A stretch of DNA of 64,000 nt, taken from NCBI GenBank assembly GCA_028455995.1, contig JABELC010000007.1, positions 1,437,501 through 1,501,500 on the forward strand, in the 5' to 3' direction. The DNA is from Scleromitrula shiraiana. Its lineage: Eukaryota; Ascomycota; Leotiomycetes; Helotiales; Sclerotiniaceae. The position numbers and the translations under genes were made by a program. The stretch's first letter is position 1. Every line of letters starts with the position of its first letter. The notes under the pieces were generated by a model. The model ran no database searches. It saw nothing but the letters and a program-made list of their open reading frames with translations, and was not told the origin of the DNA. Below, piece by piece: positions 36,878 to 48,908 of this stretch.

Positions 36878-36912
36878 TCCCTTCCCCTTCCCCTTCCCCT
36901 TCCCCTTCCCCT
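36878..36912. repeat. (CCCCTT)n hexanucleotide tract
   Basis: About six copies about 145 bases downstream of the OSH3-like stop. Pyrimidine-only on this strand. Confidence 0.85.
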
Positions 36913-37109
36913 TTCGTTTTCATTTTCATTTTCCCTTGTATTTTTTCATAGTAGCTGGTTGGTATTTGACACGCCATGATAGGATAGGGTATGTATGATA
37001 AGGTTCGGGTCTAGCATTCATGATATGAGATATTTGAGCGAGTGAGCGATTCGATACGATGAGATGCGATGAGATGAGATGAGATGGATTTAGAACGAAT
37101 GGGAACAAA

Positions 37110-37234
37110 TTGGATTGGATTGGATTGGATTGGATTGGATTGGATTGGATTGGATTGGATTGGATTGGATTGGATTGGATTGGATTGGATTGGATTGGAT
37201 TGGATTGGATTGGATTGGATTGGATTGGATTGGA
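37110..37234. repeat. Pentanucleotide array (TGGAT)n, about 25 copies
   Basis: Uninterrupted 5-bp repeat of roughly 125 bases, with no variant unit. It forces identical periodic open frames on both strands (IGLD- and NPIQS-type), which are not genes. Confidence 0.95.
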
Positions 37235-38784
37235 ATACAATTAAATTACATCTATTGCCAGTGAACATGGGATGTAGAAAAATAAAATAAAAATATCGAT
37301 TCACCAACGTGAAGATTTTATAATCTTCTTTTGCCTACTAGTGGTAGTACTCATATCATATCATAATTGAACGAATATCCAGAAAGATATCTATCGGTTT
37401 CGTACTTTTTCTTTACTTATCATCTCCATCTCCATCTCCATCGCCCTCGCCCTCCATACCCCTCATCTCCTCACCATCAATCAATCAATCAACCCCTCCA
37501 TCTCCACCTAGACTCGGATATATCTATCTATCTATTTATTTCACGCTACCTTGAAAATACCTCACTGCTACTAGTAGTACGAGTTTTTAAAATTTGATTG
37601 GCTATGCTGTTTATGTGTCATCGAATATATGATTTATTTATATATATATATATATATATTATTATTGGATATAGATAGATAGATGTATAGATGTATAGAA
37701 ATGTATAAAATAGACTTGCCAGTAGGTCGAGGATATATAATTGGATGTTTATGTTGTTTATGTTGCGTTTATTCGAAAATGGAGATTAAGAACTTGAAGG
37801 ATACTGGTATATATGTTTGTTTTGTTTTTGAATTTGAATTTGAATTTGATTTTGAATTTGAATTTGGATTTTAATGGGAACGGGAACGGGAACGGATGGA
37901 TGGATGGATGTAAGAAAAGAGTGGATTGGCTTGTGTTAGTTATTTTATATGTATATGTATATGTATATGTAAATTCGGGTTTAAATCATAAGGTAATATA
38001 TAGATACTAGATAGATAGATATGGATACCAACCGTGTACGATGGGAATGGAGCTCGCTATCGTTGGAGAGGAAAGAAACTTTGAAGGGGGATGTATATAT
38101 GTCTGTATGTCTGTTTTATTTTATGTTATTTTATTTGTATATTATTTCCTAACGAATGGGCATTCTTGACTGTTTATTTGTTTCGAAGGCAGGTAGTATA
38201 ATTAATACCTTTGTATAACAGGTAGGGCTGTCTGTTATATATATCATCTGGGCACTAGGGACATCTAGGAGAAAGCCTTGTGAGTCGATTTATGAGCTAT
38301 TATATATATATTATTTTATTTTACCTTAAAGAGGCAGGCGTCAGTGACAGTAGAGTATAGGATCGTTATTTGAAATTTGAGGTAATGGGGTTTTAAATCG
38401 AGCTAGTTAAATTAGATTAAATTTCTAATGTCTGTTCAGAACATAGATATTCAAATGTCTTTTGGATAATCTATATTTGAATGTCCATTGTAATTTGGAA
38501 CATTTAACTGTTCGTTCGGTTGATCCGTTTTGATTTTGTATGTTAAATATAGATATTCATCGTCAAGTTTTATATGCGGTTGTATGTACATTAGTTGAAT
38601 GGACATTCAGAACTTAAGTAGCTTGAATGTTGTAGAATATCGAGTATATATATATATATATATATACATATAGATATAGATTTCAAATATCTAATAAATA
38701 TCGATATCTCAAAATATTGAACAAAGCTATAATAAATACAAAGTAAAATGGAAATATTCATTCATACATTTACTACATATTTAT

Positions 38785-40148
38785 TCATTTCCACTCCACA
38801 CTCCAAATTTCCTTCCCCCTCCAAAACGGCACCACCTCAACCCCACTCCCCACAAAACTCTCCCTGACGACCTCTCCCCCCTTCCTCAATACAATCTTCT
38901 CCCCATTCTCCAACGCATCCGCCGCACCCCCATAAAATTCCCTCCCGAACCCCGCCAAAAATCCCTCCAATGCCTCCTGAGTGATCTGCTCTTCCTTTAA
39001 CATTCCCATCGATATCGCCTGCTCAAACGCCGTCAGTACAAGCGGGACAGCGTGGGGTTGGGTAAAGACTCCCGCGGCGGTTTTGCCGCGTCCGCCTTTT
39101 TTGGAGGAGATATCGTGCGGGGCGCTGTCTGTTCCGAGGAAGAATTTGGGGGAGGCGGAGACGGCGGCTTGGAGGAGGGCGAGCCGGTCCGAGGGGAGTT
39201 TGGCCACGGGTTTGCAGAAGGAGAATGGGTCGTCGGCCCATTGGTCGATGGTTAGGAAGAGGTGATGGGCGGTGATGGTTCCCACTACATTGGGACCGCA
39301 TTCCTTAACGGTTTGAACAGCTGCCGCAGTGGTGCAATGCTCTAGTACGATCTTGAGTCTTGGGAATTTCCCATGCAGACTCTTCAAAGTAGGCAGGAAG
39401 CTAGCCTCCGCGTTCAAAATGGTAATATCCTTATCAGACGGACATTCCCCATGCAAATTCAAAACCAAGCCACATTCCTGCATAGCTTCGAACACCGGAT
39501 AAAAAGGCTCATATGACAAGACTCCAGAACTGGAGTTGGTGGTTACACCAGCAGGATAACTCTTAATGCCCACGATCCCCGCCGCCTTCGCCTCCCTAAC
39601 CGTCTCGGCTGTAATACTCTTGTGCAAGTAAAGCGTCATGAGATAGTTAACCGTGGGGTCTATAGCCGTTAAGCGGGCTTTGTAGGCCAGGGCTGCGGCG
39701 ACAGTGGTGATGGGAGGCACTAAGTTGGGCATTACATAGGCCTAGTTAGGTGTTAGGTTGGGGTTTGTGCATTGTGGATTACTCGTCAGTACTTTCCTAC
39801 CTTCTCTCATACCTCCCTCCTGTAGTCAATCCTTTTAATTAATGATTCTTTTAACTAAGGATCCCTGGCTTGTATAGAAAAATGTATAGAAGTATTTTGA
39901 AGTCTGAATTGAAGCCAAAAGTCTGAGGAATTTTGTATAGTAAAAAAGTCCTTAATGAAAAGATGTGACTACCAGAGGGAAGTACGAGAGAAGTTTAAGG
40001 CAGGCACTGACGATTATGTACTTACAGTGTTAACACCACCTTGACGAATAGTTGGTACGACGGTTTTCATCATATCGCCATCTCTGAGATGGACGTGGAA
40101 ATCTGCGCCGGCGGGGAGGGTTATGCCGTCGAATGACTTTAGGGACAT
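38785..40148 (-). CDS. URA4: Dihydroorotase, class II type (pyrimidine synthesis)
   Basis: Exons 40026-40148 and 38785-39741 on the minus strand give 359 residues, the normal length of fungal and PyrC-type dihydroorotases. The enzyme closes N-carbamoyl-aspartate to dihydroorotate, the third step of UMP synthesis, in the cytosol. Metal and catalytic residues are all seen: His18 and His20 (DFHVHLRD), Lys101 in GIKSYPAG (carbamylated bridge), His138 (LNLHGE), His176 (LEHCTT) and catalytic Asp246 (GTDSAPH). Exon 1 is needed for the HxH motif. The intron, 39742-40025, is 284 bases, several times longer than others in this window; its splice sites (GTAAGT, CTAACTAG) are good. The last exon is unusually GC-rich at third positions near its 3' end. 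Confidence 0.93.
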
Positions 40149-40417
40149 TTTATTTTGTATTGTATATCTATTATGGGTCGATATTATGGGTTGAGTTGAT
40201 AGGTGTTAATATTGATATTGATATAGGTATTGGATGGATGAATATGAACATGAACATGAATATATATAAAATAAATTGTGCATGGGTTATGTGCGTCGGG
40301 TTCTGTGGGGAGAAACTAGACTTAGAACTATCGGCAAATCAGACGTTACTATAAACCCGCGGGCCCCGTAAACGTCGATAGCCATCACGTGATATCAAAA
40401 CCACGGCAAAAAAAAAT

Positions 40418-40515
40418 GATCAGAGTGGGACTCGAACCCACGCCACTTTCGTGACCAGGAGATACTGTTAAGATAAGCCTTAACCTGGCGCCATAACCAA
40501 CTCGGCCATCTGACC
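40418..40515 (-). tRNA. tRNA-Leu(AAG) with an intron
   Basis: On the minus strand a full type II tRNA can be folded. The acceptor arms GGTCAGA and TCTGATC pair (one G-U); a D-arm GATGGCCGAGTTGG-like box and a T-arm GGGTTCGAGTCCC are present, with a long variable arm as in Leu tRNAs. Anticodon stem CCAGG/CCTGG encloses TTAAGG, giving anticodon AAG, followed by an intron of about 17 bases at the usual position after base 37. The 98-base length fits. It lies between URA4 and the ISWI gene. Confidence 0.9.
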
Positions 40516-40823
40516 CGTTCTACGATTAAACCCGTGATCGTTATTCAAATTTATACCACAGCATCAAGCATGTGGGATACAACATTGAAGCTGGATGTAT
40601 GCTCGTTACAAACCACAGGAAGAGGAAGGAAGGAACAATCGAATCTGAAGAGGTGTCTTTAATGTCGACTAATTAGGAAGTTACATGAATGAAATAAAAT
40701 CTCTCTTTTTTTTCATGTTGTAGTTCTTCTGGTTTCATTGATCTCTTTTTCTTCATCTCGTTTATTACGCAACTTCATATTTGTATCCCACACACATTCC
40801 ATATTCCATATCCCTCCCACTCC

Positions 40824-40877
<54 letters not shown>

Positions 40878-41104
40878 GTCAACAAAAGAAGACCATACCG
40901 CAAGCAAACATTGCCTTCTAAAATAAAGTACCTAATCATAACCGGGTTGGAAAAGAAAAAGAAAAAACAAATCCTTTCGCGACGCCCATCCCCTTTTGAC
41001 CAACACAGAGAAATATAGCGGTAAACCATTTTCATAATAATAACAACATAGATAAATAGATGAACTCTTTTCACCACCCACTCACTCTCACTCACTCAGA
41101 TCGT
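40516..41104. other. Spacer between tRNA-Leu and the ISWI gene
   Basis: Holds the (ACTCTC)n tract and the 3' flank of the ISWI gene. No coding sequence seen. Confidence 0.5.
40825..40876. repeat. (ACTCTC)n hexanucleotide tract
   Basis: Nearly nine perfect copies. The Val-Arg and Leu-Thr periodic frames across it are artefacts. Confidence 0.9.
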
Positions 41105-44100
41105 TTATCTCTTTCTACTCCTCGACTTGCTTTTAGAAGCTGAAGCGGGCGCGGGACTTGAATCTTTTGATACTACACTTGATGCTCGTGATGAGGGTGA
41201 TGTAGCTTTGCTTGCAGCCGTGGATTTGACGTTATCGAGTGCTTTGTTCTAGAAAACTATCAGAATACTTTATTCGATAAGGGAAGGTGAAAATCACAAT
41301 GTAATCATACCTTAACTCCATTCTTTGACTTCTTCTTCGCAGGAGCCATACCCAAGACACTATCTTCATCATTCTCATCATCTTCCGGATCTCTCTTGGC
41401 TTTACCATTGACAACAGCAGTACCATTAGTTTTAGCTGGAGCAGCAGGCTCGTCGAATTCTCTAGCTACGGTGGTTAAGAGGGTTGTGCATCTTCTGCTG
41501 ATTTCGATAGGTGTTCTGCTCAAGAAAAACCAATCGAATCGGAAGAGGGGACTTTCGCGAATATCATCACGAATACGTTCATAGATACCTTCACTATCCA
41601 CTCCATATCTGTCTAAGAGGACAAGTAAGAATCTGTCTTCCTCTTCAGTATAAACTTTCTTGTTTGTAGTCGAGACTGAATAGTTGATCTTTAATTGTTG
41701 TAATGGTACGCGATATTGTTGCATCTTCTTGCGCAACATCTTTCGTTGATGTTCCATCTTTCTAGTCTTCTCTTCACCAGCCTCAATAAGACTGATGTAT
41801 TTAGAGTAATCAGCAATCTCGGTGTATCGTTGCCAGAATACCTTAGCATAAGCCTTGATCTCTTCCGGTGTCTTGCTGTCAACTTCCTCTGCGATCATTT
41901 CAAAGTCCTTGCGACCATACTTTGCAGAGCCATTGATGAATTGTTGGAAGTCTCGACGATTCCAGTCAGCGAAACCTTGTTGGGATAGACGTTGCTTTTC
42001 CTCCTGTTCTTCCTCGGTGAGAGGAGTAGCATTGTCAATCTCTTGTTGGTCAAGATTACGTTCAGCTTCACGATCAGAAAGATCCTCATCTGTTCCTTCT
42101 GGTAATGGAACCTTATAACCGATCTCTTTGCGGAAATGGGCAGTCTCACGATCTTGTAAATCTCGTAACGTGCCTGGGAAAAATTGGTAGTCGTGAACAG
42201 TGACTTGCTTGGGTGCTTTAGGTGCCTTAGGCTTAGGGTCTGCAACCCGGCCACCGGTAGATAATGCATTCTTGTAATACTTATCCATCGAGTAAGATTG
42301 TTCCTTGCGCTCACGCTTAGCAGGGTTGATCCAGTTGATGCCAATATCCTTCTTCTGGCTACTGAAATCTTTGCCATTCCACTCATAAGCAGATTCAGAT
42401 GTGAATTTCTGGAGGTCATCAATACCAAGTTTCTCGTATCTAGCATTGAGCTCTGCGGTTCGTTTTTCACCGTGCTTTAAAATCTCATCGATATCCTCGT
42501 CATCAAGATCAGCACCTTTCTCAGCGAGAGCACCTGTCGGACCAGTGGTTGCAAAAACTTTCTCGGCTCCATGCTGGATCATATTGAGCAATTCGTCCTT
42601 GTTGGCGGCTGCCTTTGCTGCAATCTGTGCACGTCCTTGCTGAATGACAAGTTGATCAAGCCGAAGCTTTTGGGCAGCACGCTCTAAAACCTTTTCTTCG
42701 ATAGCATTCTCTGTGACAAATCGATATACAACCACTTGCTTTGTTTGTCCAATACGATGGGCTCGGTCCATGGCTTGTAAATCGGCTTGAGGATTCCAAT
42801 CACTATCATACAACACGACGATGTCGGCACTTGTCAAATTGATACCAAGACCACCAGCTCTAGTAGTAAGAAGGAAGACGAATTTCTCGCTGTCAGGCTT
42901 GTTGTAGTCGTCAATGGCTTGGATACGATCCTCATGAGCAGTACCACCATCGATTCGGCAGTATTTGTATTCACGGAAGACACAATAATCTTCGAGGATA
43001 TCCAAAAGTCTGCTCATTTGTGAAAAGATCAAAACTCGACTGCCAGCTTTCTTCATGCGAACAAGGAGTTTATCCAACATGACCATCTTTCCTGCATTGA
43101 AAACCAAGTGCTCATCGGTGGTATATGGTGGACCAGGCTCAGCACCCTCAAATAGGTAAGGGTGGTTACAACATTTTCGAAGTTGCATGACAATGTTCAA
43201 AAGTCTTGTCTTCGATTCACGCTTTCCGCCGGCCCCATTAACAGCATCGATATCTTTCTCTAAGATCTTCTTATACCACTTGACTTGCATATCGGACATG
43301 CCAATATACAAATTGACTTCCTTTTTTGGTAACAAACTCTTCTCGACATCGCTCTTAACACGACGAAGTAAGAAGGGTCTTAACACACGATGCAACTGCT
43401 GGACAACTGTATCTTGGTCTTCTCCTTGACCAGAGAACCATTGATCGAATGCCTCGGAATCACCGAACACGTCCGGAAGTAGAAAGTTAAGCAAAGCCCA
43501 CAGCTCATGCAGATTGTTCTGCAATGGGGTACCTGTGATTAAAAGTCGATTTCGAGAATTAAACAATCGGATGACTTGAGCCAACGAAGATTCTTCGTTT
43601 TTAATGCGGTGAGCCTAATTAATTAGTACTGAGCTCATTGCTGTCAAGAAAATCGAATCACTAACCTCATCAATGATGATATATTCCCATGCAAATTTCT
43701 TTAAGTGGGATTTTTCTCGGAGAATCATTTCATAACTCGTAATGCAAACATCGAACTTCTCGTCAATAAGTCGTTCGTTGATCAAAGCGTTACGTTCATC
43801 CTTGGCTCCTTGAAGTACCAAAACGTTAACCTCTGGTGTCCACTTTGCAAATTCCCTCTTCCAGTTGTCTAGTGTAGATTTCGGAACGGTAATCAAATGA
43901 GGGCCAGTGGTGCCCATGATATGCCTCAAGTATCCCAGGAAAGAAATAGTTTGTAGAGTTTTTCCTAGACCCATCTCGTCTGCCAAGATACCTGATATAC
44001 CATTCTCATGTAAAGAAACGAGCCAGTTTAATCCTGCGACTTGATAATCACGCATCTGCCCTTGAATAAAACCGGGTGACTCTCGGAATACTGTCTCTGC

Positions 44101-44780
44101 GGATCCTCCAGCCTTCTCATCCTTCAATAACTCGGCATCCTCCTCAGCTTCAGTTCTTCGACGTCTTTCGTTGGCTGCGCCACCCTTTCTGTTTGCTGCC
44201 TTCTTTGTTTTCTCGGCTTCTTCGTTTTGGCGATCGATTTCGTGCATAATCTCCTGAATACGGGGATTTGGATTTGTCTCGATGAAATGTCTAAATAAGT
44301 CTGTCAAGCCCAAAAGATATCTAAATCGTCGAATAGAATCATCTTCCTATGATGTTACCCTAATTAGCATTTATGTAATTGAATTAGACAAATAGAAAAG
44401 TATGCACCTTAGATTCGCCGAGACGGTCATGTTTTTTGCCAAAAACGCTCCGGCGTAGCTGAGTAGCCTCGGATCTTCGTTTTCGTCCATCTGCTGTTTC
44501 ACCGATAACACTGCTTGCTGTTGTATTTGGATTGGTATCAGAGTCTTCCGTATAGTCTGGTGTCTCATCGACGTCCTGTTACGCCAGTCAGCTTTTGATT
44601 GCTCCGCATGCAATAAATAGATAGTGTTTGAAATGATATTCTCTCGAGAAGGATCTCGTCAATGTTCGGATTTATACATACCATAGGATCAACAGGAAGT
44701 TGTTTAATATGATCAGAAGTATCCGCCATTGATGTATCTGTATCGGCGCCACTGTTGCGCGAAGAGCGAGTTGGTGCCAT
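41105..44780 (-). CDS. ISW1: ISWI-type chromatin-remodelling ATPase
   Basis: Five exons on the minus strand (44682-44780, 44408-44575, 43666-44346, 41311-43614, 41105-41248) give 1131 residues. ISWI enzymes use ATP to slide and space nucleosomes. Visible: Walker A within [12 protein letters not shown] (GLGKT 215-219), the DEAH box (315-318) split by the intron at 43615-43665, helicase motifs through [13 protein letters not shown] and the Arg-finger motif MDRAHRIGQ, then the HAND-SANT-SLIDE region typical of ISWI (SANT about 862-910, SLIDE about 965-1050). The tail after about 1085 is basic and Ser-rich (KSKSRSRKR). The last exon adds 47 residues. Fungi have one or two ISWI genes; ISW1 versus ISW2 type cannot be settled here. 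The gene is divergent from the gene at 45390. Confidence 0.93.
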
Positions 44781-45389
44781 CTTGTAAGAATTTCAACCCT
44801 GAATAGGGTAAGAAATATAAAAAGAGCTCTTATGCAGTTAGAAAATAGCTCGTAGCTACTGGATAGTAGGCTTCTTTCACGCTGATTGTGATATATTCTG
44901 AGGTTGTCGAGGTTGCTAGAGGGTTTCCTGGTTGAAATTATGCTTGCAAGAAATTGAGGTAGATTTCGCGTTATGAAGGACTTTTGGTATCGCAGCGTGA
45001 ATTAAAGTTCAAGGCGAACGCGCACCAAATCGGCTAGCTCCTTATCTCGGAATAACTATTCTCCACTTCAGCGTAATTTTTATTAGTAAGTTCTTCGTCC
45101 GAACCCCGAAATCGAAAAACGAAACATTTGAACATCGACAGTGATGACAAGGAACGATAAATATTTTCTCTATTAATTGTTTCTACTTCTGTCGCTATTG
45201 AAACTCATACATCGAGAAACTTTCATGATATACAATAATTTGTGTTCTTAAGATCCATTCACTGTAGGTAAAAGCCCACCATTCCTTACCTAGCGTCTCT
45301 AGAACAATAGGCCCTGCATCATCCCGCACAACCAGACTGATATTGTCTTTGTCACAGCAATTTTGCACAACCTCATTTCAACAACCACC
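44781..45389. promoter_or_regulatory. Divergent promoter region between ISWI and the gene at 45390
   Basis: About 600 bases with both start codons facing outward. No specific site recognised. Confidence 0.4.
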
Positions 45390-46238
45390 ATGGATTCCAT
45401 GAGGTCTTTAAACACATCTCTTCCAGGGGGCACATCTCCTTCGAAGCAACAACCCGTCGAGCCTCCAGAACAACTCCTCCAGGCATTCAAAGCCGCCGCC
45501 TTATCAGTAACAAAACTCTACAAGACTGCTGCTGCGGACCAAGGAAAATTTCGGTCTGAAGGATATCAAGATGCTTTGGATGAGTTGTTAGCTTTCTTGG
45601 ACAAAGAAAATATTGGATTGAGTGATGGAGAAGGTTGGAGGATTCGGCGATGGGCGACCGAGAGGTTGGATGGTCGAGATTCCCCATTACACGATAGCGA
45701 TGACGAAATTTCCGATAAAGCAGAGCGTTCATCGTCACCTGTTAATTCACGATCACAAACTTCAGCGCATGCTTCAACAACAACAACATCCAGATCAGTT
45801 AGAGCGGCGTCGCCCGTAAGAGCTGAGCCAGCTGCCTCCCCGCCACCAACCGTTGTTGTACCCACACCCGAATTAGTCATGGCACCAATGCTTCCACAAA
45901 GCTCATTTTCCTTTCGGTCAACACACCCTTACCCACAAGATGCCGACATGATGCTTTCGGATTTAGATTTATCGGATAAGGATCGCACACAAACTCACGA
46001 TGGTGCCGCCAATACACATGCTGGAACTCAGTCATCGGGGATTACAATTACCCGACCGTCACGAACCAATGTAAGACACAACAACACCTCAAGATTAAAC
46101 TCCAGGTCTTCGACATCGATCGGTAGAGGAGCTGGCCAAAAGAGAAAAATCAATCTAGGGGATTTTTTCGATATTAGCAATGTAGGACATGGGAGGGATT
46201 CTGCCGGTGGGGGTGGAAAGAGGGGAAGGTTTATTTGA
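45390..46238 (+). CDS. Conserved fungal nuclear-type protein, possibly HAPSTR1/C16orf72-like
   Basis: Single exon, 282 residues. ATG 45390 sits in a strong context (CAACCACCATGG); the longer frame starts only with TTG. Residues about 25-105 are the conserved core: an alanine-rich helix (LLQAFKAAALSVTKLYK), then RSEGYQDALDELLAFLDKE and GEGWRIRRWATERLDG. This helical pattern reminds me of the HAPSTR1/C16orf72 (DUF4588-type) family of stress-linked nuclear adaptors, but only weakly. The remainder is disordered and Ser/Thr-rich, with acidic and basic patches, ending KRGRFI after GQKRKI, a likely nuclear signal. The function is not assigned. Confidence 0.7.
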   Translation: MDSMRSLNTSLPGGTSPSKQQPVEPPEQLLQAFKAAALSVTKLYKTAAADQGKFRSEGYQDALDELLAFLDKENIGLSDGEGWRIRRWATERLDGRDSPLHDSDDEISDKAERSSSPVNSRSQTSAHASTTTTSRSVRAASPVRAEPAASPPPTVVVPTPELVMAPMLPQSSFSFRSTHPYPQDADMMLSDLDLSDKDRTQTHDGAANTHAGTQSSGITITRPSRTNVRHNNTSRLNSRSSTSIGRGAGQKRKINLGDFFDISNVGHGRDSAGGGGKRGRFI

Positions 46239-47082
46239 GGAGTCTACCGCTCCTTTTTGGTCGATTTTGGTATACCGCAATGTGTAGTTTTTTTTACCAC
46301 AAATACCTACCTTGGGTCTTTGCATCTTCGAAGATCTCTGTGCATAAGCGGCGATACGGCGATATGTAACGACTTTCATGAGCACATGCCTATACATTTC
46401 GAAATTATTAGTCCTAAATAGCATTTACATATGGAGTAGTGGATGGGAGATGCAATAGGATGCGTCGGGTTAGACACGGTTTATACACATGATGGGAGAG
46501 TCAGTCTCTATGTATAGACTATGTCAATTTTTTAATATTTAGATATGAATATTTTTCACCTTTCCACTGACATTCTTACTATGATTGTGCTTTTATGTAT
46601 TTCTTTCCTTGTGCTATTCAATTGTGTACAATGTCTCGATTAGTATCGAGTCAATTCATATTTCATAATACTCCGAGACTTTATTGTCGCACATCTCAAT
46701 TCCCCATTTAGCTGTGGGATTGCACGAGTCGTGAAATACCGAATCTTACATGAGCTTTCGATAATTCCAATATTCCCATTTCCGAAAAATCCAATATCTC
46801 AGTATCAGTTTTATATAATGCCTCAGCAGCAACTCCACATTCCTCAGAATAGCCAATCTTCATATCTTTGATCAGCTTCATCACTAACGAACGCATTGCA
46901 TATCAATGCTATTGACAATTCCGTAGAGAAATTGAAAATCCACGTAGAGTACATAACATATACATTCGTATGCCCCAGAGAAAAAATGGTCAACGATTAT
47001 GAAGATCTAGATCCCTCTGTCCCCGAACCCATATAAGAATATATCCACCTGGCCAAATACCTTGTCAACATTCTATCAAACC
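46239..47082. other. Intergenic region, nothing recognised
   Basis: 3' flank of the preceding gene and promoter of the secreted protein gene. Short minus-strand open frames at 46155-46424 and 46708-46896 have no recognisable content. Confidence 0.5.
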
Positions 47083-48908
47083 ATGAAACCTATAATCCTC
47101 CTCTCATATCTCACTCTCTCAGCAGCGCACCGGTGGAGAGGAGGCCATCTAGAATGTAACCATCTAGTAGCCGGACCTCACACCAGAGTAGCAAAAGACG
47201 TGCGAGAACTAGATTGTTCAAGCTACATGGAGACAACCGTCTCTCCCACCATACTAGCATCCGCGTAACTTCCCTTCCAACTCATCAACCTTCAAAATAC
47301 TAAAATCAGATTATAGGGCAGTAACAGTCACCACGGTTTTCTACGATGAACTCACATTCACGGCCGTAAACACCAATATAGTGTATACGACAGCGCCTCC
47401 AACAACTGTCTACGCGACCGAAGACCCGGAGCTAGTCTATGTGACAGCTGGTGCAGAAACCGTCTACATAGCAGCCAGAAACGCCAAACGTGAGATAACA
47501 AACTCTCTCAATAGGCATACGAAAGCAATTCCAGCATATGCAACACAAGCGTGCTCGGATCCCCATGCATATGCTCAGGCGTGCCGGAAGTTGAATGTGG
47601 AGATAGTCACTATTACTGTGACGGCTCTAACATCATACACGACAGAGTACTTTACGGTTACTTGGTCTGGGGGTGCTATTCCTATTACTACTAGTACGAA
47701 TTCGAGCTCGAATGGGTTGCAAAGTTTAGACACTTCGGTGGTTATAAGCAGCTCATACTCGAACTCTAGCGTAACATATACCATTGGTTCTTTAAATGGT
47801 ACGTACTTCCCCTTTTGTTCAAATTGACATCATACTGATAAATTATAGTCATCCCAGCCTCTAATAAGATCAGTATTGCAGCTGCCGAAACTCCTTCAAG
47901 CTCATCATCTTCTATAGCAGCCACTCGATCACCAGTCCAAAAAACATCTTCACTACCCACACTTAGCGAAAATACAGAGACATCCCCAAGCCCATCGTAT
48001 CAGATATCAACCCCAACCCATCCATCCAATTCCAAGTCATCTAATCAAACCATCCCCATATCCCTAGATACCTCACCTATCACACCCACCATCTTCAACG
48101 ACCAAACCCCGACCAACTCCACCGCATCTTCAATTTCCACCACCACATCATCAGAAAATCCACAGCAATCAGAACTTATATCACCAACCACCACACTTCC
48201 AACCGGCCCCTCTCCAACCCCATCCCAACCCCCCGAAACCATTCCATCATCATCATCCTCAATATCAACATCCCCAACCCTCCCAACCACCAATCTCCCT
48301 TCAACACCCATCTCCCCTCTACTCTTAACCTGCGAAAACCCCGTCTCCTGCTCTCAGAATAATGGATACTGTTCCCCCGACTCAGAGTGTAAATGTCGTA
48401 AGTCCTTCCTCTCCTCCCATCCTTTTAACCCCCTTTCTCCTTTCCCCGTTCCCCTCCGTTTCCCCTTCTCTCTCCCCTCTCCTCTCTCCCCTCTCCTTCT
48501 CTCTCCCCTCTCCTCCTCTCTCCTCCTCTCCCCCCTCTCTCCCCATCCTCCTCCCCAAATCCAGCCCCCCTCCACATCCCCCACTAACACCGCTCAGAAC
48601 CCTCCCTAGCCGGCATCGGCCACTGCATCTCCAACACGCCCTGCGGTTCCCTAACCGACTGCACCAGCAACGACGATTGTGGCCCCGGGGGCGCGTGTAT
48701 GATAACTTGCTGTTCGACGTTTAAGTGTTTGGGGTTGAGTTTGCTTTGTCGGAATCAGAGGAATCCGGGGGTTTTGTTTGGGAGGGGGGAGGGGGGGAGA
48801 GTGAGGGAAGTAGGGGATAAGGGGGATAAGACGAGGTATCATAGGGTTGGGGAGGGTGAGGGTGAGGGTGAGGAGTGGACTAATAGGAAGAGTTGGTGGG
48901 GAGAGTGA
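47083..48908 (+). CDS. Secreted Ser/Thr-rich protein with a cysteine-rich C-terminal domain
   Basis: Four exons (47083-47264, 47317-47798, 47849-48397, 48598-48908), all in frame, give 507 residues. The N-terminus MKPIILLSYLTLSAAH is a signal peptide. Residues about 60-400 are Thr/Ser/Pro-rich with TVTTV- and TVYAT-like repeats, as in heavily O-glycosylated wall proteins. A cysteine-rich module follows at about 390-455 (CENPVSC, NNGYC, CKC, then CGSLTDC, NDDCGPGGAC, TCC, CLG), similar to cysteine modules at the ends of fungal secreted proteins. The last ~50 residues are Gly/Arg/Glu-rich and purine-encoded. No GPI signal is evident. The third intron (200 bases, 48398-48597) is a long pyrimidine tract. 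The final exon end is the least certain part. Role unknown; wall or host-facing. Confidence 0.65.
48398..48597 (+). other. Pyrimidine-tract intron of the secreted protein gene
   Basis: Donor GTAAGTCC, acceptor CTCAG, with CACTAACACC near the end as branch site. Between them the strand is almost entirely C and T, which is unusual compared with other introns here. Confidence 0.6.

Larger units (their letters stand above)
36734..38784. other. 2 kb convergent 3' region full of microsatellites
   Basis: Contains the C/T tract, the TGGAT array (both listed), and TA tracts near 37641-37658 and 38647-38668. No coding sequence supported. Confidence 0.5.

Noticed and set aside
36926..37307. Open frames with NPIQS or IGLD repeats on both strands
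   Set aside because: Forced by the TGGAT array; a 5-bp repeat keeps several frames open at once.
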